In this document: positions 51,968 through 61,037 of the stretch, one piece after another
Numbering within the stretch: the stretch's first letter is position 1
Layout: each line of letters opens with the position of its first letter
Source of the DNA: Pseudaeromonas sharmana
GTDB taxonomy: Bacteria; Pseudomonadota; Gammaproteobacteria; Enterobacterales; Aeromonadaceae
Assembly (NCBI RefSeq): GCF_042649925.1
Contig: NZ_JBHSAF010000006.1
Location: forward strand, 186,001-250,000
Reading direction: 5' to 3'
DNA: 64,000 nt
Made by a program: the position numbers and the translations under genes
The notes under the pieces: generated by a model
Seen by the model: the letters and a program-made list of their open reading frames with translations, nothing else
Told to the model about the DNA's origin: nothing
The model's database searches: none

Positions 51968-53708
51968 CTTTAACCTCCTGGCGAGCCAGATTGACTTGCG
52001 GTTTATTCAGTTCCGGGCTTTGCGGCGCATCGGGCGGCACATTATAGAGCTGCAAGGCCCCCGCCATCACTTCGGCAAAAGTAGGGCCAGCCACCGAACC
52101 ACCGTAATAGCTCCCCGCTTTCGGCTCATTGATAATGACGACCATGGCAAAACGCGGATTGGAGACCGGAGCAAACCCGGCAAAAGTGCCGACATAATCC
52201 TTCCCATAGCCACCGGCAATGGCAACCTTGGCGGTACCCGTCTTGCCGGCGACCCGGTATCCCGGCACCTCCGCCTTGGTACCAGTCCCACCCCGTTCCA
52301 CCACGGCTTCGAGCTGTAACATGACTGCTTCGGCATCTTTGCGCGAGACGACCTGCTCGCCCTGGGGAGCCGAAGAGACTTTCAGAATCGAGACCGGTTT
52401 ACGGATGCCTTTGTTCGCCAAGGTGGCATACGCCGAGGCCAGCTGCAGCGGCGTGATGCGCAGGCCATAGCCAAAGCCCAGCGTCGCACGTTCAATATCC
52501 GACCAGCGTCGGCGCACCGGAATCATGCCGGAACTCTCCCCCAGCAAGCCGGTGCCGGAATCACTACCCAGACCAAACCGCGTCAGGGTATCGATGATCT
52601 GCTGTGGCTGCATGCGCAACGCTATGTGTGCCATGCCGATGTTCGAGGAAAATTTGAGGATGTCACCCAGCGACCCTTGGGCCATGCGGTGCGAATCGGT
52701 CACCCGCTTGCCACCAATATTAAAGGGTCGGGTATCGAATACCTCGCTCCAGTTGGTAATGCCATTTTCCAGGGCGCTGACGGCCACCAGCGGTTTGACG
52801 GTAGAACCGGGTTCATAGGTATCGGTTACGGTCCGATTACGCGCGCGGAAGCCCTGATACTGACCGCGGTTATTCGGGTTGTAAGACGGGGTATTAACCA
52901 TGGCCAGAACCTCACCCGTGGTGACATCCAGCAGCACCAGGGAACCAGACGTGGCCTTGTTGACCTCGGTGGCATACTTCAGCGAGCGGTAGGCTAACGA
53001 TTGCAGACGCTGGTCGATACTCAGTACCAGGTTGTTGGCCTTCTTGCCCTCTTTGACGATGCCGATATTCTCGATCACGCGCCCCTGACGATCCTTGCGC
53101 ACTCTGCGCTCCGACGGCACGCTGCTGAGCCACTCGTTGAACGCCCGCTCGACCCCCTCAATACCGGATCCATCAATGTTGGTCATTCCGACAATGTGTG
53201 CGCTGATTTCGCCAGTTGGATAATAACGGCGTGACTCGCGGCGCAGATAGACGCCGCCCAGCTTCAACTTGGCCACATATTCGGCAACAGCAGGAGTCAC
53301 TTGACGCTGAAGATAGACAAATCGACGACGCGGATCGGCAATCCGGGCCGTCAGCTCCTTAACATCCAGCCCCAGCACTTCGGCCAGCGCGCGCCAGGCC
53401 CTGTCGTTGTCCAGGCTACCGCTTTCATGAACGGCCTTGGGATCCGCCCAGACCGCTTGCACCGGAACGGAAACAGCCAGTTGTTCGCCATTCCGATCGG
53501 TGATCATGCCGCGGCCTTTCTCATCTGCCGTAGTCCGCAATGAGCGCAGATCACCTTCCAGTCGTAGCCGATCGGGATCGATGACCTGTATCCAGGCCGT
53601 ACGAGCAACCAGCCCGATGAAACCGAGGATGATGAAACCCACCACAGTGAGGAAACGCCACTGTGGAATGCGGGGATCGATCTTCTGCGTCTTGCGTTTA
53701 ACTTTCAT
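51951..53708 (-). CDS. ftsI: Septal peptidoglycan transpeptidase FtsI (PBP3)
   Basis: Class B penicillin-binding protein that cross-links septal peptidoglycan with FtsW. A single membrane anchor is at about 18-38. The active-site SxxK tetrad is STVK at 302-305, SSN follows near 360 and KTGT near 489. Length 585 (E. coli 588). Its start overlaps the ftsL stop by 4 bp. Confidence 0.97.
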   Translation of the reverse strand: MKVKRKTQKIDPRIPQWRFLTVVGFIILGFIGLVARTAWIQVIDPDRLRLEGDLRSLRTTADEKGRGMITDRNGEQLAVSVPVQAVWADPKAVHESGSLDNDRAWRALAEVLGLDVKELTARIADPRRRFVYLQRQVTPAVAEYVAKLKLGGVYLRRESRRYYPTGEISAHIVGMTNIDGSGIEGVERAFNEWLSSVPSERRVRKDRQGRVIENIGIVKEGKKANNLVLSIDQRLQSLAYRSLKYATEVNKATSGSLVLLDVTTGEVLAMVNTPSYNPNNRGQYQGFRARNRTVTDTYEPGSTVKPLVAVSALENGITNWSEVFDTRPFNIGGKRVTDSHRMAQGSLGDILKFSSNIGMAHIALRMQPQQIIDTLTRFGLGSDSGTGLLGESSGMIPVRRRWSDIERATLGFGYGLRITPLQLASAYATLANKGIRKPVSILKVSSAPQGEQVVSRKDAEAVMLQLEAVVERGGTGTKAEVPGYRVAGKTGTAKVAIAGGYGKDYVGTFAGFAPVSNPRFAMVVIINEPKAGSYYGGSVAGPTFAEVMAGALQLYNVPPDAPQSPELNKPQVNLARQEVKVVPHT

Positions 53709-54016
53709 GGCTGATTAATGATCTGTTCCTTCAGTGGAGAGGGCCGCGCCATCTCCAGCTTACTACGGGCGATATCACTCACCCTGGAGTGTTCGGACAG
53801 CGCGTTCTGCTCCAGCAGCAGATGGCGCCACTCAATGTCCAACTTGTCACGCTCATCCAGCAATTGATTAAGCGAAATCGTCAATAATCGGGTCTCGTTG
53901 GTGACCACTATCGTGGTCATCGCCGACGCCAGGATGGCCAGAGCCAGAATGACCTGAAACTTATGGCGCCCCAGATCGCGCAGAATCTCGCGCGCCAGAT
54001 TGATACGCGGCTCCAT
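53705..54016 (-). CDS. ftsL: Cell division protein FtsL
   Basis: Small bitopic divisome protein that forms a coiled coil with FtsB and activates FtsWI. 103 residues: cytoplasmic N-terminus (EPRINLAREILRD), membrane helix about 21-40, then a periplasmic coiled coil with a leucine heptad pattern (LLTISLNQLLDERDKLDIEW). Sequence conservation is low, but size, topology and the place between rsmH and ftsI identify it. Confidence 0.93.
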   Translation of the reverse strand: MEPRINLAREILRDLGRHKFQVILALAILASAMTTIVVTNETRLLTISLNQLLDERDKLDIEWRHLLLEQNALSEHSRVSDIARSKLEMARPSPLKEQIINQP

Positions 54017-54022
54017 CCTGAT

Positions 54023-54961
54023 CTACTCCGGCAACTTGGCAGCGACACGCAACACGGCACTGCGTGAGCGGGGATTAGCCTCTATCTCGGCATCCGACGG
54101 CTTCATCGCCTTCCCTACACTGCGCATGGTACGGCCAAATGCCAGCTGAGCCTCGGTCAGTGGCAGCCCATGCGGTACCTCAGGGCCCTTTTCCTGTTTG
54201 CGAATGAACTGTTTGACCAACCGATCTTCCAGCGAGTGGAAACTGATGACTGCCAGCCGTCCTTCTGGAGCCAATACCTTGAGCGAGCCCTGTAGCGCTC
54301 GCTCGACCTCTTCCAGCTCGGAATTGATATAGATGCGGATACCCTGAAACGTGCGCGTCGCAGGGTGCTTGTTCTTTTCCTTATTCGGAATCAGTCGAGC
54401 GATCAGTTCGGCTAATTGGCGGGTACGGGTAAACGGTGTGGTCACACGATCATGCACAATGGCGCGCGCAATCTTGCGTGCAAAACGTTCTTCACCAAAC
54501 TCCTTGAGCACCCAGGCGATATCATCAGCCTCGGCGTTAGCCAGCCACTCCGCCGCACTGATGCCTTGGGTTGGATCCATACGCATGTCCAGCGGACCAT
54601 CCTTCTGGAAGCTAAAACCGCGCTCGGCATCATCTAGTTGTGGGGACGAGACCCCCAGATCCAGCAACAGCCCATCCACCTTGCCCTGCAAGCCGCGCTG
54701 CGTTAGATAGTCTTGCAAACCAGAAAATGGGCCGGCGACCATCTCGAATCGCGGGTCAGTGATAGTTTTCGCCTCGGCGATGGCCAACGGATCGCGGTCA
54801 ATGGCAATCAAACGCCCGTCGTCATTCAGCTGCGACAGAATCAGCCGTGAATGACCGCCACGGCCAAAAGTGCCATCGACATAGATACCATCTGGGCGAA
54901 TGGCAAGGGCCTCGACGGCCTCTTGCAGCATGACGGTCACATGACTGAAAGTCGGTTGCAT
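54023..54961 (-). CDS. rsmH: 16S rRNA (cytosine(1402)-N4)-methyltransferase RsmH
   Basis: SAM-dependent methyltransferase (formerly MraW) that makes m4C1402 in the ribosomal P site; RsmI, encoded at 56116-56979, adds the 2'-O-methyl group to the same nucleotide. The SAM loop YVDGTFGRGGHS is near residue 31, followed by LLLDLGVSSPQLDDAERGFSF, TRTFQGIRIYINSELEE and ISFHSLEDRLVK. Length 312 (E. coli 313). It is 2 bp after mraZ. Confidence 0.97.
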   Translation of the reverse strand: MQPTFSHVTVMLQEAVEALAIRPDGIYVDGTFGRGGHSRLILSQLNDDGRLIAIDRDPLAIAEAKTITDPRFEMVAGPFSGLQDYLTQRGLQGKVDGLLLDLGVSSPQLDDAERGFSFQKDGPLDMRMDPTQGISAAEWLANAEADDIAWVLKEFGEERFARKIARAIVHDRVTTPFTRTRQLAELIARLIPNKEKNKHPATRTFQGIRIYINSELEEVERALQGSLKVLAPEGRLAVISFHSLEDRLVKQFIRKQEKGPEVPHGLPLTEAQLAFGRTMRSVGKAMKPSDAEIEANPRSRSAVLRVAAKLPE

Positions 54962-54963
54962 GA

Positions 54964-55422
54964 TTAAAGTGAAAAATCCCGTAAGTTATCGGACTGACTC
55001 CAGTCCATCTGCGGTAATGTCGCCAAATCCGTTTCAATCTGCAGCCGCCACTGTGGCTGACTCCAGATTTCAAATTTATTCAACTGCCCGACCAGCATGG
55101 CCTCCTTCTCAAGACCGGCATGTTCACGCAACGGAGCGGGTAACAGTAACCGGCCATGTCCATCCAGCTCACATTCACTGGCATAGCCCAGTAACAAACG
55201 CTGCAGACGACGCTCGTGCGGGTTAAGGCTCGAGAGTTGGCGAAGGCGCTGCTCGATCTCTTCCCATTCAGCAAGCGGAAACAGCAGCAGGCAGGGGTGG
55301 TTGATATCGATGGTGCAGATCAGCTGGCCGTCGCATGTCTCGCGAAGCCATTCACGATAGCGAGTTGGAATCGCCAGTCGCCCTTTGCTATCAAGCGAGA
55401 TGGCGTGCGCGCCTCGTAACAT
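54964..55422 (-). CDS. mraZ: Transcriptional regulator MraZ
   Basis: Ring-forming AbrB-like regulator that represses its own dcw operon by binding TGGGN repeats. 152 residues with two MraZ modules, each with the DSKGRLAIPTRYRE-like signature: in the first at about residues 11-24 and in the second as ELDGHGRLLLPAPLRE. The matching operator lies 30-50 bp upstream. First gene of the cluster. Confidence 0.96.
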   Translation of the reverse strand: MLRGAHAISLDSKGRLAIPTRYREWLRETCDGQLICTIDINHPCLLLFPLAEWEEIEQRLRQLSSLNPHERRLQRLLLGYASECELDGHGRLLLPAPLREHAGLEKEAMLVGQLNKFEIWSQPQWRLQIETDLATLPQMDWSQSDNLRDFSL

Positions 55423-55450
55423 CTGCCGTCCGTCCAGTAGCTCTATTTTT

Positions 55451-55475
55451 TTCCACTATTAACCACTTTTTCCCA
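55451..55475 (-). promoter_or_regulatory. MraZ operator (three TGG repeats, 10-bp period)
   Basis: On the minus strand TGGGA, TGGTT and TGGAA start at 55475, 55465 and 55455, each separated by five A/T-rich bases. This is the spacing known for MraZ boxes. The repeats begin just after the -10 element of the mraZ promoter, so a bound MraZ ring would block initiation. Confidence 0.85.
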
Positions 55476-55481
55476 CCGCAG

Positions 55482-55510
55482 AGTGTAAGGACGCACCTGA
55501 TCGTTTGCAA
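55482..55510 (-). promoter_or_regulatory. mraZ (dcw) promoter
   Basis: On the minus strand TTGCAA (55510-55505), a 17-bp spacer and TACACT (55487-55482) form a sigma70-type promoter directly upstream of the MraZ boxes. The rest of the 55423-55730 gap holds no gene. Confidence 0.75.
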
Positions 55511-55681
55511 GGGAGCCAGAATGCACCAAGCCGCTATTTTCAAGGCCTCGCGCGGTAAATTTCGAAAAAGCCGTTTATTTTTCAGGTAAATGACCGAGAT
55601 AAAAGAAACCAGCAATTTGCGATGCACTTCACTCTTTTTTAGTCGGGCATGCCGCAGCCATAATTTCTGCACGGCGAAAAA

Positions 55682-55717
55682 AGAAAAGGCCCGTTATCGA
55701 AGCGTCGATAGCAGGCC
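55682..55717 (-). terminator. Terminator of rnpB
   Basis: On the minus strand GGCCTGCTATCGA pairs with TCGATAACGGGCC (one mismatch, one wobble) around a CGCT loop, followed by TTTTCTTTTTT. Confidence 0.85.
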
Positions 55718-55728
55718 TGGATAATAAA

Positions 55729-56107
<379 letters not shown>

Positions 56108-56114
56108 GGCGCGG

Positions 56115-56143
56115 ATTATAGGGGCTCGGCGTCATCGGAGCAA
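56115..56143 (-). promoter_or_regulatory. rnpB promoter overlapping the rsmI stop codon
   Basis: On the minus strand TTGCTC (56143-56138), a 17-bp spacer and TATAAT (56120-56115) end about 8 bp before the RNA. The TAA stop codon of rsmI (56118-56116) is part of the TATAAT. Confidence 0.8.
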
Positions 56144-56979
56144 ACAGAAGTGTGCTCCAAGGCCCATTTGTATAGCGCGTTCTTCTTGACCCCATGGATC
56201 TCGGCACTGAGTGCCGCTGCTTTTTTCAGCGGCAGCTCCGCCAGCAGCAATTTCAACGTACGCAACGCCGCTGACGGTAACGCCTCGGCATCCGGCTTGT
56301 GCCCTGCCACCATCAGGACGATCTCGCCCCGCCGTCGATTCTCGTCCTGAGATAACCAGGCGTGCATTTCAGCGGCCGGCAAGCCATGAAAGCTCTCGAA
56401 GGTTTTAGTTAATTCACGCGCCACGACCAGGTAACGATCACCATACAGCCGGGCAATCGCCTGTACCGTATCCAGCAGTCGACGAGGGGATTCATAAAAC
56501 ACCAGCGTACGAGGGTCATCCGCCAATGCGGCAAGACGATCATCTCGCGCCTTCTCCTTGGCGGGCAAGAACCCCTCGAACGCGAAGCGATCTGTTGGTA
56601 GTCCGGATGCACTCAAAGCCGTAATCGCGGCGCAGGGTCCTGGCAGCGGAACGACAGGCACACCGGCGGCCCGACACTGACTGACAAGGTGGTAGCCTGG
56701 ATCGCTGATCAGCGGTGTACCGGCATCCGATATCAGAGCGACGGATTGACCCTGCTGCACACGCTGTATCAATGCCGCAGCACGCTGTTGCTCATTGTGA
56801 TCATGTAGCGCCAGCAACTGACCCCGAATCTGTAAGTGGTTGAGCAGAATTGCCGAGTGGCGAGTATCTTCAGCGGCAATGATATCGACACCCTCAAGGA
56901 TCTCGACGGCCCGACGCGTGATGTCAGCCAAATTACCGATAGGCGTCGGCACTATATAGAGAGAGGGAACAGATTGCAT
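56116..56979 (-). CDS. rsmI: 16S rRNA (cytidine(1402)-2'-O)-methyltransferase RsmI
   Basis: SAM-dependent tetrapyrrole-methylase-fold enzyme that 2'-O-methylates C1402 of 16S rRNA. N-terminal LYIVPTPIGNLADITRRA is diagnostic, with AAEDTRHSAILLNHL, SDAGTPLISDPGYHLV, PGPCAAITALSASGL and FYESPRRLLDT. Length 287 (E. coli 286). It is divergent from lpoA with 49 bp between starts, as in E. coli. Its stop codon forms part of the rnpB promoter. Confidence 0.97.
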   Translation of the reverse strand: MQSVPSLYIVPTPIGNLADITRRAVEILEGVDIIAAEDTRHSAILLNHLQIRGQLLALHDHNEQQRAAALIQRVQQGQSVALISDAGTPLISDPGYHLVSQCRAAGVPVVPLPGPCAAITALSASGLPTDRFAFEGFLPAKEKARDDRLAALADDPRTLVFYESPRRLLDTVQAIARLYGDRYLVVARELTKTFESFHGLPAAEMHAWLSQDENRRRGEIVLMVAGHKPDAEALPSAALRTLKLLLAELPLKKAAALSAEIHGVKKNALYKWALEHTSVCSDDAEPL

Positions 56980-57028
56980 GGCATCTCCTCGCCGAACAAT
57001 TGTGTCGTAAAAATGACCCGTTTACACT

Positions 57029-58936
57029 ATGCAGGACAATAACCTGTCACGGGGAATCATTTTGTACTGTCAAAACAAGCGCCATAGCCTAACACACTTC
57101 ATTCCGTTGTTTCTGCTGACCCTGTTGTTAGCAGCTTGCGCGAGCACTCCGGATAACCAACAACCAGGAAGCAGCACACCGCCGAGTGCGTTTGGCCAAC
57201 TGACGGAGAAGCCAGATTGGTATCTGCAACGCCTGGCCAAATCCGATGCCGCCAACCGCTTCTCATGGGAGCTGCTGGCCGCGCGCAGCCTTTTACAGTC
57301 CGGAGATGTGCAGCAAGCCAGCGCCATTAACCAGCAGTTGATCAAAGAAGCTGTCACGCCGCGCAAGATTCAGGAACAACGCCTGTTTGAGGCCATGCTG
57401 TTGCAGAAGCAAAAAAAACTGACCGAGGCTCTGCAGCTAGCAACGGATCTTGACCTAAGACCACTAGATACCGATGCAACGCTAGCCGTTTATCAATTGC
57501 GAGCAGCGCTACTGGCATCGAGTGGCGATGCACTTGCCGCGTTTGACAACCTGCTGCTCATGGAGCCCTACCTGACTGACGATGCCAAAACCGGCCATCA
57601 CCAACAGATCCGTGACCTTTTGCTGACGATTCCGCCAGGAACCCTGCGCAGTGCAATCACCAAACCGGCACCAGATGTTCGTTCTGGCTGGCTGGAACTG
57701 GCGATATTGATCCAGAGTGCCAATGATTCTGCACTTGCAGCGCAATATCAGCAGTGGGCGCAGCGCTATCCTGAACACCCGGCTCAGTCACTGAACCTTG
57801 TGGACTCGTCACGCCAGAACAACGACACGCTTCCAGCCGTCGCCACAGGCTTGCCTGCGAAAACCGCGGTGCTGTTACCTTTAACCGGTCCACTGGCACA
57901 AAACAGCGCCGCACTGCGCAATGGTTTGCTAACCGCCTACAAAGAAGCGGGCATGCAAGGTGATATCCGCTTTTACGATAGCTACGCCACACCGATCCCC
58001 GCGCTATATCAACAGCTGCAACAGGATGGGGCACAATTGATCATTGGCCCGTTACTGAAGGATCAAGTCGAGGCACTGTTGGCCCTCAACCCAAGCATGC
58101 CAGTGCTGGCCCTGAATGAGCCCGACGGTAAAGTTGTCCGCACCGGGCTGTTCTATTACTCCTTAGCACCAACGGCCGATGCGGCAGAAGCCGCAACGCA
58201 TATCAAGCAAGAGAATCACCGTTTACCACTGGTTCTCGTGCCTCAAGGAGCCCAAGGCCAAAAAGTTGCAGACAGTTTTTCTTCCACCTGGAACCAACTG
58301 ACAGGAAGTAGCCCAGTTGTGGCCCGGTTTAGCGACCGACAAAGCCTGCAAGGGGTGTTACGGCAAGCGATGGGAGTGGACACCAGCGAACAGCGCATCA
58401 GCGAGATACAAAACGCAACCGGGCAGAAAGTATTTGCTCAAGCATTCAATCGCCAGGACATTGATGCCATTTACATTTACGCCTCTCCACTGGAGGCCGG
58501 CATCATACGGTCATTCATTGATATCACACAAAGTCCATTTGTTGCTCCCCCTGCCTATTACTTGAGTGCAAAGGGTAACCCCGGACTGAATAATGCCGGA
58601 GTCAGTCAATCTGTCATCGGTATGCAAGTCGGTGATATGCCATGGATGGTGGAGCCCACCCTTCCGTTGCGGGATAAGGTCATGCTGGTTTGGCCACAAC
58701 AAAACAACGACCTGCTGCGATTCTTTGCTATGGGGTATGATGCGCTGATGATCGCAGCCAATTTGGCAACACTGGAAAGTCAGGCGTTGGAGGGATTAAC
58801 AGGTCGTCTGCGCCTGGACTCTCAGGGTACAGTGCACCGAGAGCTCACATGGCACTCGATCGAAAAAGGCACCGCTGATGCGCCCGCCACAACAACCCCA
58901 GCTGCAGAAACTGCGACTCAATCACCCCAAGGGTGA
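57029..58936 (+). CDS. lpoA: Outer-membrane lipoprotein LpoA, activator of PBP1a
   Basis: Lipoprotein that reaches through the periplasm and stimulates the transpeptidase of PBP1a (MrcA). A signal peptide with lipobox LLAAC is followed by a helical TPR-like N-domain (to about 260) and a C-domain with a periplasmic-binding-protein fold (TAVLLPLTGPLAQNSAALRNG onward). Length 635. The start is uncertain: ATG 57029 gives a long n-region, while TTG 57062, with GGGGAA upstream, gives a more normal signal peptide. A polar Thr/Ala tail ends the protein. Confidence 0.93.
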   Translation: MQDNNLSRGIILYCQNKRHSLTHFIPLFLLTLLLAACASTPDNQQPGSSTPPSAFGQLTEKPDWYLQRLAKSDAANRFSWELLAARSLLQSGDVQQASAINQQLIKEAVTPRKIQEQRLFEAMLLQKQKKLTEALQLATDLDLRPLDTDATLAVYQLRAALLASSGDALAAFDNLLLMEPYLTDDAKTGHHQQIRDLLLTIPPGTLRSAITKPAPDVRSGWLELAILIQSANDSALAAQYQQWAQRYPEHPAQSLNLVDSSRQNNDTLPAVATGLPAKTAVLLPLTGPLAQNSAALRNGLLTAYKEAGMQGDIRFYDSYATPIPALYQQLQQDGAQLIIGPLLKDQVEALLALNPSMPVLALNEPDGKVVRTGLFYYSLAPTADAAEAATHIKQENHRLPLVLVPQGAQGQKVADSFSSTWNQLTGSSPVVARFSDRQSLQGVLRQAMGVDTSEQRISEIQNATGQKVFAQAFNRQDIDAIYIYASPLEAGIIRSFIDITQSPFVAPPAYYLSAKGNPGLNNAGVSQSVIGMQVGDMPWMVEPTLPLRDKVMLVWPQQNNDLLRFFAMGYDALMIAANLATLESQALEGLTGRLRLDSQGTVHRELTWHSIEKGTADAPATTTPAAETATQSPQG

Positions 58937-59258
58937 AGCGTACGAACAACAGGCCCTGATCTTTCTGCAACGTCAGGGCCTGACGCTGCTCGAGCGCAAT
59001 TACCGATCGCGTTTCGGTGAGATTGACTTGATCATGCGCGAGCAAAACACACTGGTGTTCGTGGAGGTCCGCTACCGAGCAAGCTCGCGGTATGGTGGTG
59101 CCATTGCCTCGATCACTGTAAAAAAACAAGAAAAGATATGGCTGACGGCAAGTCAGTATCTGCAGCAACGTCCGCATGCGGGAGCCTGTCGCGTTGATAT
59201 CATCGCGTTTGAAGGAGATGCCCCGTGTCAGTGGATACAAAACGCTATTCAGAGGTAA
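58878..59258 (+). CDS. yraN: YraN family protein (UPF0102)
   Basis: A 126-residue protein with a restriction-endonuclease-like fold of unknown role. The family core is present: GEAYEQQALIFLQRQGLTLLERNYRSRFGEIDLI, VFVEVRYR and RVDIIAFEG, including the Glu-Asp-Glu residues that resemble a nuclease site. The start at 58878 overlaps lpoA by 59 bp and has AAGG eight bases upstream. diaA begins one codon after its stop. Confidence 0.9.
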   Translation: MRPPQQPQLQKLRLNHPKGEAYEQQALIFLQRQGLTLLERNYRSRFGEIDLIMREQNTLVFVEVRYRASSRYGGAIASITVKKQEKIWLTASQYLQQRPHAGACRVDIIAFEGDAPCQWIQNAIQR

Positions 59259-59843
59259 ATGTCATTGGATCGGATTAAAGAGCATTTTACAGAGAGTATT
59301 CAGACCAAGATTGCCGCTGCCGAAGCGCTGGCTGAAGACATCCAGACGGCGGCTCAGATGTTGACCATTTGTCTGCTAAACGGTAACAAGATCCTGACAT
59401 GCGGCAACGGCACCATGGCTGCACTCAGCCAGTTATTCGTGACTCAACTGGTCCATAAATTTGACACTGAGCGCCCCTCGCTTCCGGCCATTGCCCTGTC
59501 CGCAGACAGTACTCTGATGAGCGGTATCGCCGCCGAAAGTGGTTATGACAACATGTACGCCAAGCAGGTACGCGCGCTCGGGCAACGAGGCGACATCTTG
59601 TTGCTACTGACATCTGAAGGCAATGACAAAGCACTTATCAAGGCGGCTGAAGCGGCGCTGGGGAGAGATATGACGCTAGTTGCCCTGACAGGATTTGATG
59701 GTGGAGAAATAGCGGGATTACTCGGCCCCAGTGATGTGGAAATTCGTGTTCCGTCCGCAAACCACGCCAGAATACTTGAAGTAAATCTGTTATGTCTGCA
59801 ATGTCTTAGTGACTTGATTGACCGGACATTATTCCCGCAATGA
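59259..59843 (+). CDS. diaA: DnaA initiator-associating protein DiaA
   Basis: SIS-domain protein that binds DnaA as a tetramer and promotes ordered initiation at oriC. Length 194 (E. coli 196). The SIS fold is seen in ILTCGNGTMAALSQLFVTQL, RPSLPAIALSADSTLMSGIA and NDKALIKAAEAA, with the C-terminus HARILEVNLLCLQCLSDLID. The order lpoA-yraN-diaA-dolP matches E. coli and separates it from sedoheptulose-phosphate isomerase GmhA, a close paralogue. Confidence 0.93.
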   Translation: MSLDRIKEHFTESIQTKIAAAEALAEDIQTAAQMLTICLLNGNKILTCGNGTMAALSQLFVTQLVHKFDTERPSLPAIALSADSTLMSGIAAESGYDNMYAKQVRALGQRGDILLLLTSEGNDKALIKAAEAALGRDMTLVALTGFDGGEIAGLLGPSDVEIRVPSANHARILEVNLLCLQCLSDLIDRTLFPQ

Positions 59844-59859
59844 TAAATGGAGCAGACTG

Positions 59860-60552
59860 ATGAGAGTTATTCCACTTTTGGTGTTACTAGGCAGCGTCAG
59901 CCTTTTACAAGGCTGTGCTGGAGTATTTGTTGCCGGAGCGGCAACCACCGCTGCCGTCGCCAATGACAGAAGAACCGTTGGTTCAGTCATCGATGACCAG
60001 AATATCGAAATGAAGTCATCCAGCGCCATTTCATCTCGCAAGGATATCAATAATGCCAGCCGCATAAGCGCAACCAGCGTTAATGGTAAAGTCCTGTTGG
60101 TTGGACAAACCCCCTATAGCCAATACAGCCGTGATGTCGAAAAACAGATCGCCCGTATTGATGGTGTCCGCTATATCTATAACGAACTGAGAATTCGGAA
60201 ACCCATTGATCTCGGGCAGCAAACAACTGATTCCTGGATTACCTCTAAAGTCAAATCGCAGATGCTGACGACTAAGGGAATCGACAGCACGCATTTCAAG
60301 GTGGTAACCGAGAATGGTGAAGTCTTCCTGATGGGCCTGGTCACGCGGGATGAAGCCAGCCGGGCAGTTGAACTGACACGCAAGGTCAGCGGAGTGAAAA
60401 AGGTAATTAAGGTTTTCGAGTACATTCAGACACAGGACGGAGACAAGAAGCACTCGGAAACAGGGGCAGTCTCTAACACAAGCCCGCAAACGACTGCACC
60501 CGCGGGAGATGTCCAGATTGGTGCCGTACCGGAAGAAGTCATCCAGTACTGA
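59860..60552 (+). CDS. dolP: Outer-membrane BON-domain lipoprotein DolP
   Basis: Lipoprotein (formerly YraP) that supports outer-membrane integrity and BAM activity and localises to division sites. Lipobox LLQGC puts the lipidated Cys at 19. Two BON domains follow at about 45-113 and 120-190 (SRISATSVNGKVLLVGQTP and FKVVTENGEVFLMGLVTR). Length 230, longer than the E. coli protein (191) because of a Thr/Ala-rich tail. ATG 59860 has GGAG nearby; an upstream start at 59818 overlaps diaA and spoils the signal peptide. Confidence 0.94.
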   Translation: MRVIPLLVLLGSVSLLQGCAGVFVAGAATTAAVANDRRTVGSVIDDQNIEMKSSSAISSRKDINNASRISATSVNGKVLLVGQTPYSQYSRDVEKQIARIDGVRYIYNELRIRKPIDLGQQTTDSWITSKVKSQMLTTKGIDSTHFKVVTENGEVFLMGLVTRDEASRAVELTRKVSGVKKVIKVFEYIQTQDGDKKHSETGAVSNTSPQTTAPAGDVQIGAVPEEVIQY

Positions 60553-60555
60553 TAA

Positions 60556-60581
60556 AAAAACCGGCCATTGGCCGGTTTTTT
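60556..60581. terminator. Bidirectional terminator between dolP and sspB
   Basis: AAAAACCGGCC (60556-60566) and GGCCGGTTTTT (60570-60580) form an 11-bp stem with an ATT loop and poly-T on both strands. It abuts the sspB stop codon. Confidence 0.88.
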
Positions 60582-61035
60582 ATTTCACTATTCGCAGTGT
60601 CGGACGAGTACTGCCTGTTGGTTTCGGCGTGTCGTCAGGCGACGGCGGAACATCATCGGCTGACTCCATCTTCACTGCCTCATCAGCTTCGGCATCTTCC
60701 CAAGCAGCATAGGCCTCTTCAGGCGGAAAGAAGGTACCCATGCCATTCTCCCGGGCATGAATGGCCATCACTGCAGCCATCGGCACATAGACTTGAAATG
60801 GTACACCGCCGAAGCGTGCACTAAAGCTCAACGCCTCGTTATCAATCGTAAACGCCATGACCGCCTGCGGGGCTATATTCAGGACGATTTGATCGTCTTT
60901 GACAAACTGCATCGGCACTTTGACATGACGCACCTTGGTATTAACCAACAAGTGCGGAGTCATATCATTGTCTAACAGCCAGTCGTAAAACGCTCGCAGC
61001 AGATAAGGCCGACTAGGAGTCATATGATTTGGCAT
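60580..61035 (-). CDS. sspB: ClpXP adaptor / stringent starvation protein SspB
   Basis: Adaptor that delivers ssrA-tagged proteins to ClpXP. The folded N-domain is seen in SRPYLLRAFYDWLLDN, IVLNIAPQAV, FSARFGGVPFQVYVPMAAV and IHARENGMGTFF. A variable acidic linker leads to the C-terminal ClpX-binding motif RPTLRIVK. ATG 61035 gives 151 residues; GTG 61041 overlaps the sspA stop by 4 bp (GTGA) and adds two residues, so both are possible. Coupled to sspA. Confidence 0.95.
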   Translation of the reverse strand: MPNHMTPSRPYLLRAFYDWLLDNDMTPHLLVNTKVRHVKVPMQFVKDDQIVLNIAPQAVMAFTIDNEALSFSARFGGVPFQVYVPMAAVMAIHARENGMGTFFPPEEAYAAWEDAEADEAVKMESADDVPPSPDDTPKPTGSTRPTLRIVK

Positions 61036-61037
61036 TG

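Noticed and set aside
43063..55422. Frameshifts suspected from the many gene overlaps in the dcw cluster
   Set aside because: Each protein has normal length and complete motifs; the 4-bp overlaps are genuine stop-start couplings.
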